From positions 62,001 to 126,000 of the forward strand of contig NZ_JAFAJM010000004.1 in NCBI RefSeq assembly GCF_019236175.1: a stretch of 64,000 bases of DNA, read 5' to 3'. The notes under the pieces were generated by a model. The model had not been told where the DNA came from. It was given only the letters and a program-made list of their open reading frames with translations, and did no database searches. The translations under genes and the position numbers were made by a program. Below, one piece after another: positions 51,987-59,655 of this stretch. The first letter of the stretch is position 1. Each line of letters opens with the position of its first letter. Source of the DNA: Chryseobacterium sp. Lineage in GTDB: Bacteria; Bacteroidota; Bacteroidia; Flavobacteriales; Weeksellaceae.

Positions 51987-53345
51987 TTATATCGTCATTG
52001 AAAAAATTCTCGTTTCCGGTTTATTCCTCATCATTCTAAGGTCAAAAACCATGGCTACATTTCTGGTGAAAGCTCTACCCTCTTCCGTAATTTTAATTTC
52101 CTTACCGGAAATTTCAACCAATCCGTCATTTTCCATCTCTTTGAGCATTTCTAATGCATTATCAAGTTCCGGAAAAGAATTGACTGGAGTGAAAGTTGTT
52201 TCAAGTTGACACATCAGATTTAAAATATGCCTTCTTACAATCAGATCTTCTTCATTCAGAACATGTCCTTTTACCACAGGAATTTTACCTTCCTCTACCA
52301 TTGTCTGATATTCTTCCACTGTTTTTACATTCTGACCGAAAGCATACCACGAATCTGAAATTGCGGACATTCCAAGCCCTACCATCAGTTGTGTATTGCT
52401 TGAAGTATATCCCATAAAATTCCTGTGTAGCTTTTTATGGATCAAAGACTGGTACAGATCATCATGCTCCAGGGAGAAATGATCCATCCCGACTTCAATA
52501 TATCCCAGATCCTGAAGCAGTTTTTTCCCGTCTTCATACAGTCGGCGTTTTTCTTCTCCACTTGGTAAATCATTTTCATCAAAACCTCTCTGGCCTACTC
52601 CTTTTACCCATGGAACATGAGCATAAGAATAAAAAGCAAGCCTGTCCGGTTTTAATTCCATTGTTTTTCTGATCGTGTTCTCCATTGCTTCCCAGGTCTG
52701 GTGCGGAAGACCGAACACAAGATCATGACTGATTCCTCTATATCCGATTTCCTTAGCCCATTCCGTCACATTTTTAACATTCTCAAAAGGCTGAATTCTA
52801 TTGATTGCTTTCTGAACTTTAGGATCATAATCCTGTACTCCGAAGCTCACTCTTCTGAAACCTAAATCATATAAAGTCTGCAAATGCTCTTTAGTCGTAT
52901 TATTCGGATGTCCTTCAAAAGAAAATTCCGGATGTTCAGCGATTTCTACCGTATTGAAAATTCCTTCCAGTAATGTTTTTAAGTTTTCAGGAGAGAAAAA
53001 AGTAGGAGTTCCTCCTCCCAAATGTAATTCTTTTAATTTTGGCTTTTCATTGAACAGCGTAAGATAAAGATTCCATTCTTTTAAAACACTTTCCAGATAA
53101 GGAACTTCCACGCTGTGCTGTTTTGTAATACGCTTATGACATGCACAGAATGTACACAATGCCTCACAGAAAGGCAAATGGATATAAATAGAAATCCCTT
53201 CTTCTGCATTGCTTTCATGAAAAGACCTGATTACGCTTTCTTTCCATTTTTCCGGTGAAAATGTGGATTCATCCCAATACGGAACGGTAGGGTAAGAAGT
53301 GTAACGCGGTCCGGGAATATTATACTTATCGATTAAAGAGTTCAT
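51987..53345 (-). CDS. hemN: Oxygen-independent coproporphyrinogen III oxidase
   Basis: 452 residues. This radical-SAM enzyme converts coproporphyrinogen III to protoporphyrinogen IX. The FCEALCTFCACH cluster motif (CxxxCxxC plus the extra Cys typical of HemN) lies near residue 58. LHLGGGTPTFFSPENL and RRVSFGVQDYDPKVQKAINRIQP follow, then the C-terminal HemN domain. YTSYPTVPYWDE near the N-terminus is also HemN-like, which sets it apart from HemW. It has its own terminator. Confidence 0.95.
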   Translation of the reverse strand: MNSLIDKYNIPGPRYTSYPTVPYWDESTFSPEKWKESVIRSFHESNAEEGISIYIHLPFCEALCTFCACHKRITKQHSVEVPYLESVLKEWNLYLTLFNEKPKLKELHLGGGTPTFFSPENLKTLLEGIFNTVEIAEHPEFSFEGHPNNTTKEHLQTLYDLGFRRVSFGVQDYDPKVQKAINRIQPFENVKNVTEWAKEIGYRGISHDLVFGLPHQTWEAMENTIRKTMELKPDRLAFYSYAHVPWVKGVGQRGFDENDLPSGEEKRRLYEDGKKLLQDLGYIEVGMDHFSLEHDDLYQSLIHKKLHRNFMGYTSSNTQLMVGLGMSAISDSWYAFGQNVKTVEEYQTMVEEGKIPVVKGHVLNEEDLIVRRHILNLMCQLETTFTPVNSFPELDNALEMLKEMENDGLVEISGKEIKITEEGRAFTRNVAMVFDLRMMRNKPETRIFSMTI

Positions 53346-53523
53346 CTTGACAATTAAAATTTTATAAGGTCACAGAATTTAACATAATTAAAATTCTATC
53401 CTACAAAATTAACCATTAGTTATGAATTTTAACCTATGAATTATATTAGGTTCTATTTTATAATGAGTCTAAATACGTATGATCAGGCATTTGACTGATA
53501 ATGATAAATTCTATAGGTAAGAT

Positions 53524-54534
53524 TTAAAATTTTAATTTCATGAGCGCAATTCTGCTGTTTCCTGCAAAAACCACTGTATTTCCATCAATCCACTGGCAAA
53601 CGAAAAATCCTTTTTCATCAGAAATTTTTTTCCATGTTTTTCCAAAATCAGAGGTATAGCTGATATGCTGATCTCCCACTGCAATCATTTCTTTACCTTT
53701 GGATCCCGGCTTAATTTTCACGCAGGTCATATAACCTGCATTTTGTCCTGAAGCCTGAGTCTGCCAGGTTTTTCCTCCGTCATAAGTCATAGCAATATTA
53801 TTTACATTGGCATTCTGTTTTGTATAATCTCCGCCTACGGCAACCCCGAAATCATCATAAAAATCTATAGAATACATTCCCTGAGAAGATGCTCCCTGTA
53901 CAAACGGGGTATTGAAAATTTCAAAAGATTCGTCTTTCAGATTCATTCTTACAATCCTGGAAGATTTACCGCCGGTAGCAATCCACATATATTTTTTGGA
54001 TGATGAGATATTGGTATTACTTGCGGCAAAAGCGGCCTCTCCTTCATTAAGTACGACTTTATTTTTAAGCATCCCCCATTTTCCGTCTCTGTAAACGGCC
54101 AGTTTTAGCAGGTGATCCTGATCTGCATCACTGAAGGTGTAAGCGAGTTTATCATTCACAAAATGAAGGGCATCATAAAATGCAGTTTTGGCAGTATCTC
54201 TGAAAACAATTTGTGCTTTCAGTTCTTTCTTATCGATTTTAAAAAAACGAGCCGGACTTTCAATATTGATCACATAAAATGAATTTTTGTCCTGCCCTAA
54301 AGTCCTGAACTGCAGCTTATCTTCTGATAATCTGATCTGTTTCTGGTTTTTTGAATCTTTAAGATCTACAAATCCGAACTTGGAGTCTGTTCCGCTGTAC
54401 CAGACTTTATGATCGTACACTTCAAGAGCTCTGATGCTTATTTTATCGTTCAGAATCGTTTCCATATTTTCTACCTGTTGAGAAAATGTACAAATTCCTA
54501 AAGAAAGAAATAGAATAGAGAAAATATTTTTCAT
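53524..54534 (-). CDS. Exported beta-propeller protein (BNR/Ycf48-like)
   Basis: 336 residues with a signal peptide (MKNIFSILFLSLGICTFSQQ). BNR-type Asp-box repeats are seen as YDGGKTWQTQASG and TSDFGKTWKKISD, and other blades are more divergent (HKVWYSGTDSKFGFVD, KYMWIATGGKSSRIVRM). The fold resembles Ycf48/sialidase-like propellers; no sialidase catalytic Arg/Tyr set was recognised, so it is probably a binding protein. The database label oxidoreductase sometimes given to such proteins is not supported by anything visible. Confidence 0.75.
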   Translation of the reverse strand: MKNIFSILFLSLGICTFSQQVENMETILNDKISIRALEVYDHKVWYSGTDSKFGFVDLKDSKNQKQIRLSEDKLQFRTLGQDKNSFYVINIESPARFFKIDKKELKAQIVFRDTAKTAFYDALHFVNDKLAYTFSDADQDHLLKLAVYRDGKWGMLKNKVVLNEGEAAFAASNTNISSSKKYMWIATGGKSSRIVRMNLKDESFEIFNTPFVQGASSQGMYSIDFYDDFGVAVGGDYTKQNANVNNIAMTYDGGKTWQTQASGQNAGYMTCVKIKPGSKGKEMIAVGDQHISYTSDFGKTWKKISDEKGFFVCQWIDGNTVVFAGNSRIALMKLKF

Positions 54535-54558
54535 ATGATAGGTTTTATATAAACAAAA

Positions 54559-54576
54559 AAACCGCCGAAGCGGTTT
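54559..54576 (-). terminator. Terminator of the amino acid permease gene
   Basis: On the minus strand AAACCGC TTCG GCGGTTT, a 7-bp stem with the very stable UUCG tetraloop, followed by a T-run. It is 10 bases after the permease stop. Confidence 0.85.
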
Positions 54577-54585
54577 ATATGGTGA

Positions 54586-56103
54586 TTAATCAATGTCCTT
54601 GTATTTTTCAGGATTGTTAAGTTTACTGTTTCTTCTTCCATACAGAAAATACACAACTCCACCTAACAGCAACCAGCCCCCGGAAAGCTCTTTAGCGTGA
54701 TCGCTCAGGTTATAAATGAGGTATAAATTGATGATTACTCCTAGTCCTACTACAACTTTGTAAGCAGGCACTTTGAAAGGTCTGATCAGGTTCGGTTCTT
54801 TTTTTCTCATTACCCAAACGGCAATACAAACCAGTGTAAAGGCAAACAGGGTTCCGAAACTTGTCATATCAGCAAGAGTGGAAATAGGGGTTAAAGCTGC
54901 AATAAGCGCCACTACAATTCCAAGCAGAATAATTCCTTTGTACGGTGTTCTTGTTTTTGGGTGAAGTTCACCAAAGAATTTTGGAATCAAACCGTCTTTT
55001 GCCATTCCGATAAAGATTCTAGACTGTCCCATCATCATTACCATCACTACGGAAATCAATCCTACCGTTGCTGCAATGGTTACAATATTACTTGCCCAGT
55101 GTTTCCCTGCAATCTCGAAAGCATATGCTACAGGAGCTTTAATAGCATCAGGATATTTTCCGTCCGGATTAAAATCTGAATAATGCATCATTCCGGTTAA
55201 TACAAGAGATACACAGATATATAAAGCTGTACAGATCAATAAGGAAGCAATAATTGCAAAAGGCACATCTTTTTTAGGATTAATAGCTTCTCCGGCCTGT
55301 GTAGAAACAGCATCAAAGCCAATATAAGCAAAGAAGATGGCAGCAGCACCGGAAATAATCCCCTGGATACCATACGCCGAGACCATATCTCCTTCTGAAT
55401 TCTTAATTTTTACCTGATCGGGAATAAAGGGTTTCCAGTTTTTCACTCCGTCAACAGCGTTATAAAGATCTGTATTGGAAAAAATAATATAAACACCTGC
55501 TATAATTACGAAGATAACGGCAGCTGTTTTTAGTAATACAATCAGGTTATTAGCACCGGCTGCTTCTTTAGTTCCTTTCACCAATAGTGCAGTAATCAGT
55601 AAAACAAGAATAAAAGCAGGCAGGTTCATAGAAAAGCCTTCTCCCGTATAACTCGCAGGGTCAGAGGTGAGATAAGCAGGTAAATGGACTCCGAAAATCT
55701 TCAAAAATTTGTTAAAGTAACCGGACCAGCTCACGGAAACCGCCATACTCGCCATGGCATATTCCAGGATGAGACACCAGCCCATAGCCCAGGCAAAAAT
55801 TTCCCCTACTGTTCCATATGCATAAGCATACGCAGAACCTTCAACAGGAATAATGGAAGCAAATTCTGCATAACATAATGCTGCAAAAACGCAGGCGATC
55901 CCTGCTATGATAAAGGAAATTGCAAGTGCTGGACCGGCATGGTAATAGGCTCCCGTTCCCGTAAGAACAAAGATTCCACCTCCAATGATAGCACCTACTC
56001 CAATTGCTGTTAGACTCCATTTTCCAAGGACCTTCTTCAGCTCACTTTTCTTCATATCTGCCTCATAGGCACTTAGTGGTTTTTTAACCCAAATTTTCGA
56101 CAT
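54586..56103 (-). CDS. APC-superfamily amino acid permease
   Basis: 505 residues with 12 or more helices. LGKWSLTAIGVGAIIGGGIFVLTGT is the helix-1 substrate motif (GAIIGGGIF), and FAYIGFDAVSTQAGEAINPKKDVP is the helix-6 motif. ALCYAEFASIIPVEGSAYAYAYGTVGEI is typical of the cationic amino-acid transporter (CAT/YhdG) branch. It likely imports amino acids such as lysine or arginine, though the exact substrate is uncertain. The N-terminal cytoplasmic stretch is MSKIWVKKPLSAYEAD. It is divergent from pnuC. Confidence 0.9.
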   Translation of the reverse strand: MSKIWVKKPLSAYEADMKKSELKKVLGKWSLTAIGVGAIIGGGIFVLTGTGAYYHAGPALAISFIIAGIACVFAALCYAEFASIIPVEGSAYAYAYGTVGEIFAWAMGWCLILEYAMASMAVSVSWSGYFNKFLKIFGVHLPAYLTSDPASYTGEGFSMNLPAFILVLLITALLVKGTKEAAGANNLIVLLKTAAVIFVIIAGVYIIFSNTDLYNAVDGVKNWKPFIPDQVKIKNSEGDMVSAYGIQGIISGAAAIFFAYIGFDAVSTQAGEAINPKKDVPFAIIASLLICTALYICVSLVLTGMMHYSDFNPDGKYPDAIKAPVAYAFEIAGKHWASNIVTIAATVGLISVVMVMMMGQSRIFIGMAKDGLIPKFFGELHPKTRTPYKGIILLGIVVALIAALTPISTLADMTSFGTLFAFTLVCIAVWVMRKKEPNLIRPFKVPAYKVVVGLGVIINLYLIYNLSDHAKELSGGWLLLGGVVYFLYGRRNSKLNNPEKYKDID

Positions 56104-56267
56104 GTTTTTTTATTTATTAAGGATTCACGAAAATATAAAAAATTTAGGAACTCTCACGTTTATCGTTAAACTTTCACGATTTATTTTACATTAATACCTC
56201 AAAAACACAAACAAGACATTATTTAATTTATTTTAAAAAGTCCATATTTTTGCTTATTTTTGATCGC

Positions 56268-56939
56268 ATGAATTTATATGATCTTTTTGTAAAACCCTAT
56301 GAAAACTATGATTATTCACAGATTATACTGGAAGCATCGGGTGCTATTTTCGGAATTTTGAGCGTATATTTTTCCATTAAGAAAAATATATGGGTATACC
56401 CTACTGGCATTGTTTCAACCCTGATCTATGTATATATTCTGTTTAACTTCGGATTATTTGGAGACTGCCTCATCAATGTGTACTATACGATAATGAGTAT
56501 ATATGGCTGGATTTTATGGGCGAAAAATTCTGAAGATCATATACATGTAGACGTCACCTGGGCTACTAAGAAAGAATGGAGCTATGCCATCATTCTTTTT
56601 TTTCTGAGTCTGGGATTGGTTACTTTGATTTATTATTATAAACCTTATATTGACAATCATTTTTCAATGGAAGGAACCAGCCTTGGATTATATCATTTGG
56701 ATTGGGCTAACTGGATGGATGTTTTTACTACTTCAATTTTTTTAGTAGGAATGTGGTTTATGGCCAAACAGCGCATTGAGAACTGGATTTTCTGGATTAT
56801 CGGAGATTTTATTTGCATGCCGATGATGATTTTTAAGGGTCTTGGAATCACTTCGGTTCAATATTTGGTATTTACTATAATGGCTATCTTAGGATACCTT
56901 AATTGGAAAAAAAGTTTTAAAGAAAAAAAAGTACAATAA
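56268..56939 (+). CDS. pnuC: PnuC-family nicotinamide/vitamin transporter
   Basis: 223 residues from MNLYDLFVKPYENYDYSQI. The frame starts six codons earlier at 56250, inside the probable promoter. Seven helices are expected, with WVYPTGIVSTLIYVYILFNFGLFGD, NVYYTIMSIYGWILWA, DVFTTSIFLVGMWFMAKQRIENWIFWIIGDFI and the final LGYLNWKKSF. The WxxW/NW motifs are typical. Facilitated uptake of nicotinamide riboside is the usual role; some homologues carry thiamine or riboflavin. Two TATTTTTG boxes lie at 56245 and 56255. No riboswitch was seen. Confidence 0.92.
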   Translation: MNLYDLFVKPYENYDYSQIILEASGAIFGILSVYFSIKKNIWVYPTGIVSTLIYVYILFNFGLFGDCLINVYYTIMSIYGWILWAKNSEDHIHVDVTWATKKEWSYAIILFFLSLGLVTLIYYYKPYIDNHFSMEGTSLGLYHLDWANWMDVFTTSIFLVGMWFMAKQRIENWIFWIIGDFICMPMMIFKGLGITSVQYLVFTIMAILGYLNWKKSFKEKKVQ

Positions 56940-56943
56940 AGTC

Positions 56944-57612
56944 ATGAAAAATTTATTTAAAATAGCAGTCAGCATCTTTGCTATTACCAGCTTAACTTCT
57001 TGTTTAGCCTATTCAGACGGATATGGATATAACAGTGGTTATGGTGACCCATATTATAATAACGGATATTATTATGCTCCTTCCGGATATTACGGAAGTG
57101 GCGGATATTGGGGAAATGACGGTTATTATTACAGAAACAACATCAATTATTATTATGATAATGGTATTCCTTACTACTACTATAACTATAACAATTCAAG
57201 AAGAAAAGTATATGTAGAAAGGAGATCTGATTCAAGACAAAATAATGGATTCAGAGGCCAGACCAACAGCGGAAGTGGTTTCTATAATAACGGCGGTTCT
57301 AACAATGGAAGTGGTTTCTATAACAAAAATAATAATACCAACCGAAATAACAACAGCGGTGGATTCAGAAACCAGAACAACAATAGTTACCAGAATAACC
57401 AGGGAAATCAGAACAGCGGTGGATTCAGACAGGGAAGCGGCTTTGAAAACAGCCAGAGAAACACGAACAGTGGCGGATTCAGAAATTCTGAAAGCAACAG
57501 CACTTATAGAGCTGAACCTTCCAGCGGAAGCGGATTCAGAAGCGGATCCAGCGGAACGCCAAACACTGGTTCCGGCAGTACCGAAAGACCGAATTCCGGC
57601 GGGTTTAGATAA
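56944..57612 (+). CDS. Gly/Asn/Tyr-rich repetitive lipoprotein
   Basis: 222 residues. The signal peptide ends in the lipobox SLTSC at about residue 20. The next 65 residues are Tyr/Gly-rich (GYGYNSGYGDPYYNN..), then a short basic link (RRKVYVERRSDSR). The rest is low-complexity repeats of GSGFYN and NSGGFRN/Q. There is no enzymatic motif. The composition suggests an extended surface or periplasmic coat protein, but that is inference. It is 4 bases after pnuC, so likely cotranscribed, and is followed by a strong terminator. Confidence 0.75.
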   Translation: MKNLFKIAVSIFAITSLTSCLAYSDGYGYNSGYGDPYYNNGYYYAPSGYYGSGGYWGNDGYYYRNNINYYYDNGIPYYYYNYNNSRRKVYVERRSDSRQNNGFRGQTNSGSGFYNNGGSNNGSGFYNKNNNTNRNNNSGGFRNQNNNSYQNNQGNQNSGGFRQGSGFENSQRNTNSGGFRNSESNSTYRAEPSSGSGFRSGSSGTPNTGSGSTERPNSGGFR

Positions 57613-57630
57613 AACGATTATAAATAAGAA

Positions 57631-57654
57631 AACGAACAGTTAACACTGTTCGTT
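57631..57654 (+). terminator. Terminator after the repetitive lipoprotein
   Basis: A perfect 10-bp stem AACGAACAGT / ACTGTTCGTT with a TAAC loop, continuing into TTTTT. Confidence 0.88.
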
Positions 57655-57704
57655 TTTCATTTTAAATATATTAATTTTGCCTCTTCAATTTAAGAAAAAG
57701 AAAT

Positions 57705-58472
57705 ATGGATTTTTATAAATATCAGGGAACGGGAAATGATTTTGTAATGATAGATAATCGTGATCTTCAATTTCCTAAGGAAAAAAAAGTGATTGAAAAA
57801 TTATGTGACAGACGTTTTGGAATTGGTGCGGACGGGCTTATCTTATTGGAAAATGACGACCATTATGATTTCAAAATGGTATACTACAATTCTGATGGTG
57901 GTGAAAGTACTATGTGTGGAAACGGAGGAAGATGTCTGGTTGCATTTGCTTTCTTTCTGGATATTTTTGAAGACAAGTGTAAATTCATTGCTATAGACGG
58001 GGAACATGATGCTGAAATCCATAATGGGATTGTTAAGTTAAAAATGATCGATGTAGATACCATCTCACAGGACGGAGATGATTCTGTATTAAATACCGGT
58101 TCGCCCCATTATGTAAAATATGTCAGCCATCTTGATCATTACAAGGTATTTGCCGAAGGAAACGGAATCAGAAATTCAGAAAATTATAAAGAAAACGGAA
58201 TCAATGTCAACTTTGTTGAAAAAATTTCCGACAATGAGATTTTTGTAAGAACCTATGAACGAGGCGTTGAGGATGAAACTTTCAGTTGCGGGACAGGAGT
58301 TACAGCTTCCGCTTTAACTTTTTTACAAAAAGACAATCTAACTTCTGTAAAAGTTAAAACTTTAGGAGGAAACCTTAAAGTTTATGCTGAGAAAAGCGGA
58401 AATTCTTTCCATAACATTTGGTTAGAGGGCCCTGCAAAGCAGGTTTTTAGAGGTAAAGTGGATCTTCTTTAA
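57705..58472 (+). CDS. dapF: Diaminopimelate epimerase
   Basis: 255 residues. It interconverts LL- and meso-diaminopimelate for lysine and peptidoglycan. The two catalytic Cys are Cys71 in ESTMCGNGGRC and Cys195 in DETFSCGTGVTA. YQGTGNDFVMIDNRD at the N-terminus is typical. The gene follows a terminator; TAATTTTG at 57672-57679 with TTCG 19 bases upstream is a likely promoter. It is followed 29 bases later by mltG, linking precursor supply and glycan processing. Confidence 0.96.
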   Translation: MDFYKYQGTGNDFVMIDNRDLQFPKEKKVIEKLCDRRFGIGADGLILLENDDHYDFKMVYYNSDGGESTMCGNGGRCLVAFAFFLDIFEDKCKFIAIDGEHDAEIHNGIVKLKMIDVDTISQDGDDSVLNTGSPHYVKYVSHLDHYKVFAEGNGIRNSENYKENGINVNFVEKISDNEIFVRTYERGVEDETFSCGTGVTASALTFLQKDNLTSVKVKTLGGNLKVYAEKSGNSFHNIWLEGPAKQVFRGKVDLL

Positions 58473-58501
58473 AAACAAAACTTTTAATCAATAGTATAAG
58501 A

Positions 58502-59527
58502 ATGAAAAAAGCTATTCTCATTGTCATTCTGCTGGTTTTTGCAGCTGCAGGATTTTTTGGATTGAGATTTTATAATAAATATTATGGAAATAATGTTGAA
58601 AAAGATGGTTACATATTGATTCCTCATCAAGCGGATTTCAAGCAAATCATGGATTCTATCAGTCCTTATATTAAAAATAAAGAAAATTTCGAAGCGGTAG
58701 CTCTGGACAAAAAGCTTGATAAAAATTTCAAAGCGGGACGCTATCACATTGCAGCAGGTAAAGGAAATACCGACCTTGTCAATATGATTAAGGCAGGTAA
58801 CCAGACCGCCAACTCTTTTCGAATCGGAGATTTTGGTGATATGTACCAAATGGTTGGAAAAGTAACAAAAAAAACGGAACTGGATTCTTTACATTTCGTC
58901 AATGATCTTGATGGAATTGCACGAGAAAAAGGATTTAAAAATGCTGAGGATTTAAAAAAATATTTCTTTATAGACACTTATAATTTCTACTGGACTGTAA
59001 GTCCACGAGAGTTTTTTGCAAAGTTTGAAGATCAGTACAATGATTTCTGGACAAGTGAAAGAAAGGCTAAAGAGCAGCAGTCAGGTCTTACCAGAGATCA
59101 GATTTATGCACTGGCTTCTATTGTCTATAAAGAATCCGGAGGAAAAAAGGATGAAATGAAAACAATTGCCGGATTATATTTAAACAGATACAGAAAAGGG
59201 ATGAAACTTCAGTCTGACCCTACAGTAATCTATGCCATCAATAAACAGACTAATTTTAAAGAGCCTATTAAAAGGGTTTTATATAAGCACCTGTCTACAC
59301 CTTCCCCATACAACACTTATGCGAATGCCGGTATTCCTCCGGGACCTATCTGTGTAGTGGATAAGAATTCAGTAGATGCGGTTTTAAATGCGGAAAACAA
59401 TAATTATATATTTATGTGTGCTGATCCTGCAAGATTTGGATATCATAAGTTTACGGCAAGTGCGGAAGAACATGCTGTAAACGCAAAGGCCTATCAGGAC
59501 TGGCTTAATTCAAAAAATATAAAATAG
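58502..59527 (+). CDS. mltG: Endolytic murein transglycosylase MltG
   Basis: 341 residues. One N-terminal membrane helix (AILIVILLVFAAAGFFGLRFY) is followed by a LysM-like subdomain and the YceG catalytic domain. LASIVYKESGGKKDEMKTIAGLYLNRYRKGMKLQSDPTVIYA carries the catalytic Glu (YKESG). PSPYNTYANAGIPPGPICV and FMCADPARFGYHKF complete the fold. It cleaves nascent glycan strands and sets their length. It probably shares the dapF transcript. Confidence 0.95.
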   Translation: MKKAILIVILLVFAAAGFFGLRFYNKYYGNNVEKDGYILIPHQADFKQIMDSISPYIKNKENFEAVALDKKLDKNFKAGRYHIAAGKGNTDLVNMIKAGNQTANSFRIGDFGDMYQMVGKVTKKTELDSLHFVNDLDGIAREKGFKNAEDLKKYFFIDTYNFYWTVSPREFFAKFEDQYNDFWTSERKAKEQQSGLTRDQIYALASIVYKESGGKKDEMKTIAGLYLNRYRKGMKLQSDPTVIYAINKQTNFKEPIKRVLYKHLSTPSPYNTYANAGIPPGPICVVDKNSVDAVLNAENNNYIFMCADPARFGYHKFTASAEEHAVNAKAYQDWLNSKNIK

Positions 59528-59655
59528 GCTTAGTAAGCACTTAAAATTTATACAGCAAAATAACAAACGAGTCATAATGTTTTGAAAATCAAAGCGATTT
59601 GAAATTCTATAAACATTAGGGGTATCCCTTCATGATTTTATACAAAAAATAACCT

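Noticed and set aside
57260-57600. CRISPR-like spaced repeats
   Set aside because: The repeats are in-frame codons for GSGFYN/NSGGFR units inside a coding sequence, with irregular spacing and no spacers.
57245-57643. Second 132-residue frame over the repetitive lipoprotein
   Set aside because: The frame is open only because the real gene has low-complexity repeats; it has no signal peptide or known domain, and the lipoprotein frame has a lipobox.
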